Positions 15,701 through 23,046 of a DNA stretch of 27,470 nt are shown here, in pieces (position 1 is the stretch's first letter; each line of letters opens with the position of its first letter). Where the stretch lies: positions 1-27,470 of the forward strand of contig DATBFX010000233.1 of NCBI GenBank assembly GCA_036558305.1, in the 5' to 3' direction. The DNA comes from DATBFX01 sp036558305. Its GTDB lineage: Bacteria; Chloroflexota; Chloroflexia; Thermomicrobiales; UBA6265. The translations under genes were made by a program, and so were the position numbers. Under the pieces are notes generated by a model, which saw nothing but the letters and a program-made list of their open reading frames with translations, made no database searches and had not been told where the DNA came from.

Positions 15701-16472
15701 CGACGCGACCGCGCTGCACGTGAACGCCGACGAGACCTGGACCGGTCACTTCCAGATCAATCCGGGCACCTACGCCTTCACCATTAACGTCCAGACAGAC
15801 CAGGGCGAAATGGTGCTGGGCGCGGGTGGCCAGCTCCAGCCTGATGCCCCCGACAACAGTGTCGTCGTCTCAGACGATGGGTCCGTCGGCGTCTTCTTCT
15901 CGTACGATCGACTGACCGGTCAGATCTTCACGCGGTCGTACAATGCCTGGTTGGAGGTGCAACTCGACGGCGACCCGCAGCGTACGTTCGACGTGCCGCC
16001 GTCGCCCGATCCTACGATAGCGTTCGAGGCCTATCTTGACATCGGATCCGACACCCATGAGGCGCAACTGCTGGTCGACGGCACGCCGCAGGGCAATGCG
16101 TTCCAATTCGACGGCGGCGAGTCCGGTCGCCTACGGCTCGTCGTCGGCGCCGACTGGACCGTGCAGGCGGCCGACGAGGTGACCCCGGGGCACCTGACGA
16201 TCCGGCTGACCGACGGCGAGGGCAATCCTGCCAATGGAGCCTGCTTTGCCGTGCTCGATGCGCAAAATGGCCTCGCCGGTCAGGACTGCGATGTCAGCGA
16301 CGGCGACGACGGCGCGACGACGATCGATTTCCCGCGAGGGATCGCTCCAGGAAACTACACGCTGACCCAATCGCAAGCGGCGGACGACGGGGGGCGGACG
16401 CTGGATCGCACGATCACCTTGCCCGACGCGACCGAGACTGGGGTCGATGCCACAATCGGAGAAGGGGGATGA
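12705..16472 (+). CDS. Large Thr/Pro-rich surface lipoprotein with four prealbumin-like domains and an X25-like domain
   Basis: The start is uncertain. A GTG at 12705 has AGAAGG seven bases upstream; the frame is open further back to an ATG at 12627 and to 12519, inside the preceding gene. From 12705 it is about 1255 aa. 'RRIVPFFAIAVCVVGFLTAC' is a lipoprotein signal with lipobox LTAC (Cys about 66). Very long Thr/Pro/Ala linkers separate prealbumin-like domains at about 384-483, 620-709, 785-873 and 1162-1250. Three of these share 'GAC(I/V/F)...CD' plus an acidic loop; the first is a divergent version (DVCFRI). Residues about 978-1075 ('VVVAGDFQDQLGCDN', 'TWTGHFQINPGTYAFTINV', 'VGVFFSYD') resemble the X25 domain of pullulanase-type proteins. 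No catalytic domain is visible. It probably acts as a wall-spanning stalk or adhesin. No intramolecular isopeptide residues could be confirmed by eye. Confidence 0.8.
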   Translation: MPSRGADRVGEQARPTSGRGPRDEVGFRAGGTRRQRASECAKSRRLRRIVPFFAIAVCVVGFLTACYADNAANDATVEALATAGLLTPFAPETPSTAGGTTPPANEQSGQGTPTAGARPTLAAKGSPDAATRSPAATARTGASPAAVPSKSTTATSRGSPGASPVTTASATRVVSPTATASKVASSTPTKPVAAPPTMTASTVRVAPPPVIPTRSVTQPTVQIPVTLTPRSTATVSETPSPTESTTPTSTPGTPAALEDLGSPVAVAETPTATPTESPSAASIVPTDTATTVATETAAPTASVTPMPPTETPTPTPVPPTEIPTPSPVPPTQTPVPTATSSPTATLTPTLIPTPTATPTATRTATATPTATSTGTATVTPIPTGSLLFVTTDADVRAVGDVCFRIQQGGTEFHVCDGAVTSNSKSDLTDSLPEVAGVLLVDDLPAGTYEVALEPTPPEFEDWPARTVKVEPAHRTTVTVVLTRPATAVPPTKTATTTPTATATGTPTATPSATASPTVTRTATGTPTASATAIPVPPTVTPTPTPSLTPTHLPPTETATATSTPTPSPTATATLTPTPPPQTVSSTSSPTPTAPPPTDTPTATNTPTATTTATPIQEPGFVIVYVRDQDNQPVAGACIELRGDVRTYAACDNDPAGDPDSIAGEIEFDFVTSGDYQVFVTKLPAGFDQTPDPVPVFVTPKGQPEVEIKLGTNSNSGTRPTSTQRPTRTPRPTRGETPAPPAPTGSPPTGVPVSPTSTPDATATPVPTTPTATPTATASATPAGATARVVVVNQGQQPVGGACVELRQLPARYERCDNGPEDADPADGSIGFTGIPLGDYLAVLTKAPDGYAAPSEPPSITVTADGQATVTIELDVANQPAATEFPTPPPDEAATATETPASGQAHNEEEPTATETGTTEQPTAEATATTVEPTEPPQEEASPTQPSPTEEFPTQTAEPAPTPEPTFAAVPAPAVPRPNAVVVAGDFQDQLGCDNRDSACDATALHVNADETWTGHFQINPGTYAFTINVQTDQGEMVLGAGGQLQPDAPDNSVVVSDDGSVGVFFSYDRLTGQIFTRSYNAWLEVQLDGDPQRTFDVPPSPDPTIAFEAYLDIGSDTHEAQLLVDGTPQGNAFQFDGGESGRLRLVVGADWTVQAADEVTPGHLTIRLTDGEGNPANGACFAVLDAQNGLAGQDCDVSDGDDGATTIDFPRGIAPGNYTLTQSQAADDGGRTLDRTITLPDATETGVDATIGEGG

Positions 16473-16475
16473 CCA

Positions 16476-16497
16476 CCGACCGCCCCTCGCCGGTCGG
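16476..16497 (+). terminator. Hairpin directly after the lipoprotein gene
   Basis: CCGACCG (16476-16482) and CGGTCGG (16491-16497) form a perfect 7-bp stem around an 8-base loop, 4 bp after the stop codon. There is no T-run. It lies in the space between convergent genes. Confidence 0.4.
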
Positions 16498-16705
16498 AAT
16501 CGCTGCGCGTTGTGGAGCGTGGCGCGGCCGGACTGTCACTTGTCTCGGCAATTGGCGGGATAATCTGGGCCCTCTGCGGCGTTCTGCAATAACGCTCACG
16601 GCAATGCCAAGGCCGTGCCAAAGTCGTGGCGTCGCGCCCATCGACGCGGTGGACACGGCGGTCCGCCCTTACCGGCAGAACGCTAGCCGCGACTTTTGCA
16701 TAGCC

Positions 16706-17855
16706 CTACGGCTGTGCCCCGACCACAAGTTGTTCTCGCGCCGCTTCGACCACCTCCTGGGTGATCGTCTGCAACTGGTCGATCCGCAAGATCCGTTCGA
16801 TCTGACCGAACAGCCGCTGGACCAACCGGAATTAGCCGCCGGCATGCGGACCAGCACGCCTCCCTCCGCCAGGGCATCGACATAACCTGGCGGCGGCGGT
16901 CCGTCGTAGGGGCGTCCGCCCCCGCTGCGGCCGCCGATGGCCCGCGTTGACAATGCGAGGAGGAGCGCTACGCCGCCCGCGGCGATCGCGTGCGAGAGCG
17001 CCTCGCCCGCGGCTCTGAGTTCTTGCTCGCTGGTGGCGTTCACGGCGGCGAAGAAGCGACCGAGGTCGGCCGCAACGTCGATTACGACGCGGCCGACGAA
17101 GATGGCACTGATGGTGAGCGACGCGAGCGCGAACGCGTCGGCCACCCAGCCGGCCGGTGTGAGCTGGGCCGCGACGAAGACGACGGCGAACCCGGCCATC
17201 ATCGCGAGCGGTTGTGGCGTAAGCAGTCCCGCGATTTGGGCGCGGACGTCCGTGGCGAGGTGCTCCGTCGCGAAGTCCAGCGCTCGGAGGGGTTTGTCGG
17301 CGGCGTCCATCGCTGCCACGTCGCGGCCGGAGTGAGGCACCGACGTTGCCGACCCCGCGGGACGTGGTCGGCCCGCTCGACCGCATCGATGTCCTGGGTG
17401 GCGGGATTGGCTGGACTCGGATCGAGCTGGGCGCCGGCATCGCGCACGCGGCCCCTCGCGTCGGCGGAGAGCGCCTCAATTGCCAATCGCCGCGTTCCCC
17501 TGTCCATCTCTGCCAGCGCACGGGCGGCGCCTTGCCAAGCCCGACGTGCGAGGGTGTCGTTGAACACCACGCCCAGGTTGGTTGCTGTCGGTTGCTGCCA
17601 TTGCAGCAACCGCGCCACCACGGCGTTGCCGACGGTCCGCTGGAGGTGGAGCACCGCCTGCGACCGCTGTGCCGCGTTGACCGGGGGCGGGGCGAGCCGA
17701 TCGCCGTAGCCGTCGGCGCCGAGGAACATGCGCGGATCCAGCGCCTCCGCGACGAGCGCCGCGACCGGTTCCGCGGCGGTCGTAGCCTGGGAACGAGCCG
17801 GATTCGCTGTACGAGCCGTGGGCCGATCCACCGTCGGCCCCGCGTGATCCGTCAT
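16706..17855 (-). pseudogene. eCIS / polymorphic-toxin-associated-like protein, two frameshifts
   Basis: The frame from ATG 17855 ('MTDHAGPTVDRPTA', also open to 17894) contains 'AQRSQAVLHLQRTVGNAVVA' and 'RLLQ'. This short helix motif is common near the N-terminus of proteins linked to extracellular contractile injection systems and toxin loci. After 'ERADHVPRG' reading continues in another frame near 17356 ('SATSVPHSGRDVAAMDAADK', 'ALDFATEHLATDVRAQIAGL'). It then runs through two hydrophobic helices ('AMMAGFAVVFVAAQLTPAGW', 'VADAFALASLTISAIFVGR') and 'AVNATSEQELRAAGEALSHA'. A second shift near 16829 leads to 'RLVQRLFGQIERILRIDQLQ' and 'EVVEAAREQLVVGAQP', ending at TAG 16708-16706. The first break is in a GGGG run and the second beside CC. 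The hydrophobic central part resembles pre-toxin/DUF6861-like segments (my recollection; needs a profile search). No toxin domain is visible. Confidence 0.6.
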
Positions 17856-19070
17856 CTCCTGGCCCATAGACAAGGCCGGAAAACGCGAATTCAACGGCCT
17901 TCGTGGGTTGGTCGGGCAGTCCTGCGCAGTAGAGCATGCGCTAATATGCTACACCAGCCCGCGGGCGGCTGCCGCAATGCCGCGGTCCCGACGGGGACCG
18001 CCTTCCTTGATCGCCCCGACACCTTTCCCATGGCGCTCGTCTGTACCCGCATCGACTGTGGCGATCGCTTCCGGGTCGCTCTGGAGTTCCCCGCCACAGC
18101 CGACGGCCGATCGATACGCGCCGATCCGGGGGCGCCGCTCGGCACCAAGATCAACAACGGGCGCGCTGCCGCACACCCAGAGCTCTGCCTGACGACCGAA
18201 CTGTGCGCCGGCTGCTCAACGTCACGGCACCAATGGGCTTCCTCGCCGTCCGCCGCGGCGGGCCGGAAACACTCCCGACCACATCTGGGGAGATTGCTCG
18301 CTGAGTGTACACATTTTGAACGACGCGGCCCGCCACATGGTCGGCATATTCTGCTCACGCGGCTGCCTCGTGCAACGGCAAAATCCCGTTGCGGCGTCTG
18401 TAAGCGAGCTGCTGCATGGGTAGGCACCAGCCGCCCGTGCATCCGCGGGTGGGAAGTCTGCGCCGTCTCACCCGAAGGTCTGCGCGGATGATTCCTGCCG
18501 CAAGCTGCTGGATCCCCGACGACCTCTTGGTCAAGCAGGACAGCGCTCGGGTTCCGGCGTGGTGATAGGAAGGCGGCAAACGTCGTGACGGCTCGGGCGA
18601 CGCGACCATTACGTCCAGCATCGCGCCCAACGGCGGCGCTCGTGCCGAAAGCGGGTGTTACCGCCGACGCAGACCTCCGGAAGGCGGCCCGCACCCGCTC
18701 CCAGAACTCGTACGGACGCCACGACATGTGCCCTCTCGCGATTGTCATCGTCGCGTCGTGTCATGTGCAAACTTCCTTCATGATGCGCTCGGGTGCAGAG
18801 CGCGCAAATCAAGCAGCGGTGCTTCTCTCACAACCTCCCGAAGTTTGGACGGTTGATCGTGAGGAAGCCGAACCGACGAGCGGATCGAGGGCGCGCAGGG
18901 GCTACGGCTCCGAATGGCGGTGTGCCCGCGCCGAGGTACGTCGATCCCGAAAACCCCGGGCATCGAAGGGGCTGATGCCGACAATCGGGGTCACGACCTG
19001 CGATTGAGGAATCGCCGCCGAGCCACGGCACTACCGCGGGCCAACCGGTCTTCGTGGAGGGATTGAGGGA
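17856..19070. other. 1.2-kb region without a supportable gene
   Basis: Long open frames exist on both strands (for example plus 17346-18491 and minus 18748-17891). Their products are Arg/Pro/Ser-rich, without hydrophobic periodicity or motif, as expected of shadows in GC-rich DNA. Base composition fluctuates and several stretches look like decayed coding sequence. Nothing could be assigned. The plus-strand leader of the Cys-rich gene must lie in its last 100-200 bp. Confidence 0.5.
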
Positions 19071-21119
19071 GTGGATAGCCAGCGTTTCGACAATCTCGCC
19101 CGTCTTCTTGCCGGAGGGATATCACGGCGCAGAGTTCTCCGGGGCTTGCTCGCTGGTATCGTCCTGGGGCGTGAGGCGATCCCGCACGTCACTGAGGCCA
19201 TGGTGCCCTCGCGCGACACCTACGATGGCCCCCCCCCTTGTCAATCGGATTCTGATTGTAGTACCGATGGCACAATCGTGTGCTTGGAGAGTGGGTGCTG
19301 CCACAAAGAGAATGTTTGTATAGACATTTGCTGCACTGACGGTACTGAGTGTAGCTGCAGCGGCGACGTCTGCACTTGCGATGACTCAACGACGACCACC
19401 ACCACGACCGAAGCGCCCTGCAGCTGTGTGGAGAAAGCCTGCGGAGACAGCGACGGATGCGGTGGCTTCTGCCAGGGGCCCTGCCCAGACGACGGGCAAA
19501 CATGCCAGGACGGGCAGTGCGTCTGCGACCCGGAGAGCTGCAGCGGCTGCTGCAGCGGCAGCGCCTGCCTGGCGGGGACGGACCCCGGATTCTGCGGGAC
19601 GGGCGGCGTTGACTGCTTCGCCTGCGCGAGCGGGCAGCGGTGCCTAGAGGGGGCGTGCGTCTGCGACGCGACCAGCTGCGGCGGCTGCTGCAGCAGCGGC
19701 GGCACCTGCCTGGCGGGGACGGACAGCGGCGCCTGCGGGACGGACGGGGAGGACTGCGTCGAATGCACGGGGGTCGACTCGTGCGGCGGTAGCGGCACGG
19801 CGGGTGTTTGCGGCTGCACCGAGCTGACCTGCCAACCCGGTCAATGCGGCTTCGTATCTGACGGCTGCGGCGACTTCATCAACTGCGGGGGCTGCACGGG
19901 GTTCGACACGTGCGGCGGTGGCGGCACCGACAACATCTGTGGCTGCAAACCGGCGACGAGCTGCCCGGCTGGGAAAGACTGCGGCACGGTGCCGGACGGC
20001 TGCGGCGGCATCGTCGCCTGCGGCTCCAACCAGGGCAATTGCCCGGCGGGTCAGTGCCTGCACTGCGTGGACAACACCTGCGTCTCCACCTGCACCGGCG
20101 ACCAGGTTTGCGGCACGGACACCTGCTGCACGCCGGCGTGCCCCGCGGGGGTGGAGTGCGGGTCGGCCGACGACGGCTGCGGCGGTACCATCGTCTGCGG
20201 CGATTGCGCGGCCGACCAATGCCTGGTGTGCGGCGGAGACAGCACGTGTGTCTTCGGCTGCGCCGCGGGCGAGGCTTGCTGTGGTGGCGCCTGCACTGCG
20301 TTGGGTACAAACACCGACTGCTCCGATTGCGGCGACGCCTGCGCCGACGGCGAATCGTGCTCGGCCGGCGCCTGCACGGCGGCCGCAACGACCTGCGTGC
20401 CCGATCCGGTCGCGACGACCTGCAGCAGTGGCCCGACGGGCAAGCGTTGCGGATCCGTCACCAACAACTGCGGAGATGTCGTCGACTGCGGCAACACCTG
20501 CGGCGAGGGCCAAACCTGCGCCGCCGACACCGGCACGTGCCCATGTGGATTCGGCGTCACCTTCAATTTCCCCGGCAACCTGACGTTTTCGAACGGACTC
20601 TCGATCGAGAGCTGCACCTTCTCCAGCGGCAAGCAGCAAGAGACGGGCTGCGTCGGCACTTATACCTGCACCGTGCCCGGTGGGCACTCCTTCAGTGTCA
20701 TCGCCTCCCTCACCGGCCAGACGGCGTTCGCCGGCGGCGTGCGCGCGCTGGCCGCACTGAACGAACTCACCCTCGAAGTCCAGGAGGTCACCGCCTGGGA
20801 CGTGCCGGGTGTGGCAAAACCGAAGACGCCGACCAATGCGAAGGTCAAGGTGAATGGCAACGCGGTCGACGTCGAAACGGAGGCCGGTACTGCCAGCCTT
20901 GAGACCGACCCGCAACTCGAATCGCCCTTCAAGACGGTCACATCCTACAGCGTGGCTCCGGCCGGTCTCCCGAACACCGGCGTTGGCTTGGCTGCCGAAC
21001 AGACCGGAGGGAGCGGCACCGAGGGCAAGTGGCTCCTGCCGCTGACCATCGCGGCAGCAGGGGCGGCCGCCGTGGCCCGAGGACTGCGCCGGGCCGATCA
21101 GGCGAAGGACGCCGAGTAG
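19071..21119 (+). CDS. Exported Cys-rich repeat protein with LPNTG tail
   Basis: The GTG at 19071 has GGAGG nine bases upstream. The 682-aa product starts 'DSQRFDNLARLLAGGISRRRVL', with a twin-arginine-like h-region to about residue 43. Residues about 55-500 are a Cys-rich array after a short Thr run: 'CxCxxxxC', 'SDGCGGFC', 'ESCSGCCSGSACLAGTDPGFCG', 'SDGCGDFINCGGC', 'PDGCGGIVACG'. It reads as loosely repeated 20-40-residue disulfide modules. Residues about 500-620 form a Cys-poor, beta-rich domain ('GVTFNFPGNLTFSNGLSIES', then 'SFSVIASLTG'). The end is LPNTG (633-637), a 16-residue spacer, a hydrophobic helix (WLLPLTIAAAGAAAVARGL) and RRADQAKDAE. Sortase anchoring is plausible, but the spacer is longer than usual and no sortase is in the window. 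The role is unknown; it is probably structural or adhesive at the cell surface. Confidence 0.8.
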   Translation: MDSQRFDNLARLLAGGISRRRVLRGLLAGIVLGREAIPHVTEAMVPSRDTYDGPPPCQSDSDCSTDGTIVCLESGCCHKENVCIDICCTDGTECSCSGDVCTCDDSTTTTTTTEAPCSCVEKACGDSDGCGGFCQGPCPDDGQTCQDGQCVCDPESCSGCCSGSACLAGTDPGFCGTGGVDCFACASGQRCLEGACVCDATSCGGCCSSGGTCLAGTDSGACGTDGEDCVECTGVDSCGGSGTAGVCGCTELTCQPGQCGFVSDGCGDFINCGGCTGFDTCGGGGTDNICGCKPATSCPAGKDCGTVPDGCGGIVACGSNQGNCPAGQCLHCVDNTCVSTCTGDQVCGTDTCCTPACPAGVECGSADDGCGGTIVCGDCAADQCLVCGGDSTCVFGCAAGEACCGGACTALGTNTDCSDCGDACADGESCSAGACTAAATTCVPDPVATTCSSGPTGKRCGSVTNNCGDVVDCGNTCGEGQTCAADTGTCPCGFGVTFNFPGNLTFSNGLSIESCTFSSGKQQETGCVGTYTCTVPGGHSFSVIASLTGQTAFAGGVRALAALNELTLEVQEVTAWDVPGVAKPKTPTNAKVKVNGNAVDVETEAGTASLETDPQLESPFKTVTSYSVAPAGLPNTGVGLAAEQTGGSGTEGKWLLPLTIAAAGAAAVARGLRRADQAKDAE

Positions 21120-21127
21120 CGACCTGT

Positions 21128-21172
21128 GGGGCCGCGCGTGATGGCGAGCGAGACGCCACACGGCGCGGCCCC
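21128..21172 (+). terminator. Long hairpin after the LPNTG Cys-rich gene
   Basis: GGGGCCGCGC (21128-21137) pairs perfectly with GCGCGGCCCC (21163-21172). Inside, GTG/CAC and GGCG/CGCC extend the stem around the loop AGCGAGA. It begins 8 bp after the stop codon. There is no T-run, but its length and position favour a transcription end or 3'-protective structure. Confidence 0.6.
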
Positions 21173-21355
21173 GCCAGGGGATCACGAACCATCCGGCGAG
21201 TCGACAACGGGCAGACTCGGCCGACGCAACGGCGGACTGCGGGCACTCGCCAGCGAGTCTCCAGCGGCTTCTGCAATCATCCCATGGCGTCCGCGTCCGA
21301 TGCTGCCCCTGTCCCGGTGGGCGCCAGGGAAGTCATCAAGGGATGGCCCGGACGC

Positions 21356-21469
21356 GCCCACATCGCCACAAAGACAGACCTGTACTGGCGATTCACGGAA
21401 GACACCCAGTTCGCCGCCGCCGACGTATTCGACGCCGCGTCCGCGGTTTTGGTGACAGACTCGACGTGA
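21356..21469 (+). pseudogene. Second tyrosine-recombinase C-terminal remnant
   Basis: The frame reads 'AHIATKTDLYWRFTEDTQFA' then 'AADVFDAASAVLVTDST' and TGA. It aligns by eye with integrase ends of the type 'I..T.DLYSHFTEDTQ.AAADVFDAA', with the Tyr kept but 'YSH' changed to 'YWR'. The upstream catalytic domain is not recognisable. A tRNA T-arm-like sequence follows 68 bp downstream, the normal place for an attachment site. Confidence 0.5.
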
Positions 21470-21533
21470 CCAATTCGTGACCTTTGCTCACTCGGGTACC
21501 TGAAAAATGGCTTGTGTACGCGAGGAATTGGGA

Positions 21534-21553
21534 CGAAGGTTCGAATCCCTTAG
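21534..21553 (+). other. tRNA T-arm-like sequence, candidate att remnant
   Basis: GAAGG-TTCGAAT-CCCTT has the invariant T-loop TTCGAAT with an imperfect stem (one A-C mismatch). CTGAAA (21500-21505) and TTTCAG (21554-21559) could pair around it. The 60-nt span is too short for a complete tRNA, and no D- or anticodon arm is found. It is most likely a tRNA 3' fragment left by integration. Confidence 0.45.
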
Positions 21554-21711
21554 TTTCAGCACTGCGTCGGAGAGAGCTCCGCGTGGGCATCCGCACGTGA
21601 CGACGAGAGACGTTACCCGGTGCCTCAATCGGTGGTCCGCACGGGTATGGAGGCCGATCGGGGGACGGAGCATGAGCCAGCGAAATCCGCCGGGATGGCG
21701 GACAACAGCGT

Positions 21712-22611
21712 TCAGTCCGTTACCGCAAACGATCGGACGTTCGACCACGGGGATCGCCCAGCATCGTTCTGCGCCCTCACGCGCCAGTAATATGTCGCGC
21801 CCCTTTGAAGCGGCGTGCGGGGGGTGAACGATCGGTTCGACGTGGTGATCCGCAGGACGTCGATTCGCGGGAAATCCGGGCTGCTCGAGAGCTCGAGCGT
21901 GTACGCTGTTGCCCCCGGCGACCGCCCCCAACTGAACGACGGGGTCGTGTCCGAGGTCGAGCTGCCATCGCGCGGGCGCGATGGCGTAGGAGCATGCAAG
22001 GTCGCGGCCGGCGTCGGCGTCGGTGTGGACTGCGCGTCGCACAGCCGGGCTGCGCTGTCGGCAACGCCGCCGAAGTCGGCGGTCCAATACCAACCGCTGC
22101 TCGAGCTCGCGTTGAAGGCTCGGCCGATGCCGACCGCCTGCAACTGAGGCAAGAGCAAGGTCGCCCTGTGCGTCTCGCTGTTCGTCCATTGGTCAAGGGT
22201 GTCAAGCGCCGATGCGCTACCCGAGGCGAGGTTTTCCGCGAGGACGGTGTTAGGGGTGTAGCCGTGGTCAATCACGTTCTGGGTCCACGAGGTCCCGTCC
22301 GAGAGTGTGTGGCCGACGTAGTCGTGCGCCGCCATGTCGAGGCTGTGGTGCTCGGCCGCAGCCCCCAGCGTTTGGCTCAGGCTGACCGTCCCGAGTCCCC
22401 GGTCCGCGCGGTAGTTGTTGATCAGCCCGAGGAGAGCGCGCTCCTCCGGGTCCGCGCAGTAGTCCGACGTCTCGATGTGGAGGATGCCCCGCAACGACAC
22501 CGGCGGGCCGGCGGTGGCCAACGATCCGCCACCGGGAAACGCGGCAAGGCAAAGGCCGAGGTTTAGGGCTAAGACGGTGGCCACGAGAGCGAGCGGAGAA
22601 CGAAGGGACAC
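21712..22611 (-). CDS. Secreted CAP (SCP/PR-1) domain protein with C-terminal fibronectin-III-like domain
   Basis: The GTG at 22611 has GGAGG five bases upstream. The 299-aa product has a Sec signal (LALVATVLALNLGLCLAAF). Residues about 55-185 are a CAP domain: 'LLGLINNYRADRGLGTVSLS', 'LGAAAEHHSLDMAAHDYVGH', 'VLAENLASGS' (E126), 'QWTNSETHRATLL' (H148), 'VGIGRAF', 'YWTADFGG'. Candidate cavity residues H88/H89, H101, E126 and H148 are present. A Thr/Pro linker (195-212) leads to an Fn3-like domain with 'TPSFSWGRSPGATAYTLELS' and 'GATYYWRVRAQNDAG'. Bacterial CAP proteins are secreted and of mostly unknown activity (lipid or ligand binding, protease-like or wall-associated). It is transcribed divergently from the large Cys-rich gene from its own promoter. 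Confidence 0.88.
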   Translation of the reverse strand: MSLRSPLALVATVLALNLGLCLAAFPGGGSLATAGPPVSLRGILHIETSDYCADPEERALLGLINNYRADRGLGTVSLSQTLGAAAEHHSLDMAAHDYVGHTLSDGTSWTQNVIDHGYTPNTVLAENLASGSASALDTLDQWTNSETHRATLLLPQLQAVGIGRAFNASSSSGWYWTADFGGVADSAARLCDAQSTPTPTPAATLHAPTPSRPRDGSSTSDTTPSFSWGRSPGATAYTLELSSSPDFPRIDVLRITTSNRSFTPRTPLQRGATYYWRVRAQNDAGRSPWSNVRSFAVTD

Positions 22612-22694
22612 GGCGGCCTCCGATCACGGCGCCCAGTTCGACGGGCCGAGCCGAGCGGGACAGGACCACGATGCGATCGTAGGACTTCCTGGGC

Positions 22695-22722
22695 ATGCTA
22701 CACGAACCGACCGGGCTGTCAA
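22695..22722 (-). promoter_or_regulatory. Sigma70-type promoter of the CAP gene
   Basis: On the minus strand TTGACA (22722-22717), a 16-bp spacer and TAGCAT (22700-22695) precede the GTG at 22611 by about 85 bp. The -35 is a perfect consensus. Confidence 0.6.
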
Positions 22723-22853
22723 TTGATTCGAGATGCTTATTCCCACATTTCCTGGCGTTGCGCGTCCGGATGGTGGGGTCGCGCACGCCTTGTCCTGGGC
22801 AAGGTGGCGTCGCGATTGCGGACCCCCTACCGCCACCAGTGCTCCGACTGCCC

Positions 22854-22882
22854 TTGACAGTCTGGTCCCGGTCCTGTAGGGT
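22854..22882 (+). promoter_or_regulatory. Sigma70-type promoter of the large Cys-rich gene
   Basis: TTGACA (22854-22859), a 17-bp spacer and TAGGGT (22877-22882) give a leader of about 155 nt before the GTG at 23047. The rest of the 435-bp divergent region (22612-23046) shows no gene. Confidence 0.6.
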
Positions 22883-23046
22883 GCGGTCACTGTTCTCGCT
22901 TGTGCGACCGATTCCGCTCGACGCGCGCTGTCCATGGCCGGATGTGGCGCTTCCCGGCTTGACAGCGCTAGGTCCGAAGGCGGTGCCAGTGGGCGGCCGC
23001 GCGTCGGGGAGGGCGGACCGGGCCTGGTCCACAGGAGCAGAACGCC

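Noticed and set aside
17346..18491. Plus-strand open frame of 381 codons
   Set aside because: Runs antisense to the eCIS-like gene and then into noncoding-looking sequence; no motif, no hydrophobic pattern, no ribosome-binding site.
17891..18748. Minus-strand open frame of 285 codons
   Set aside because: Ser/Arg/Pro-rich without any family feature; treated as chance in GC-rich DNA.
21500..21573. Complete tRNA gene around GGTTCGAATCC
   Set aside because: No D-arm, anticodon arm or 7-bp acceptor stem at the right distances.
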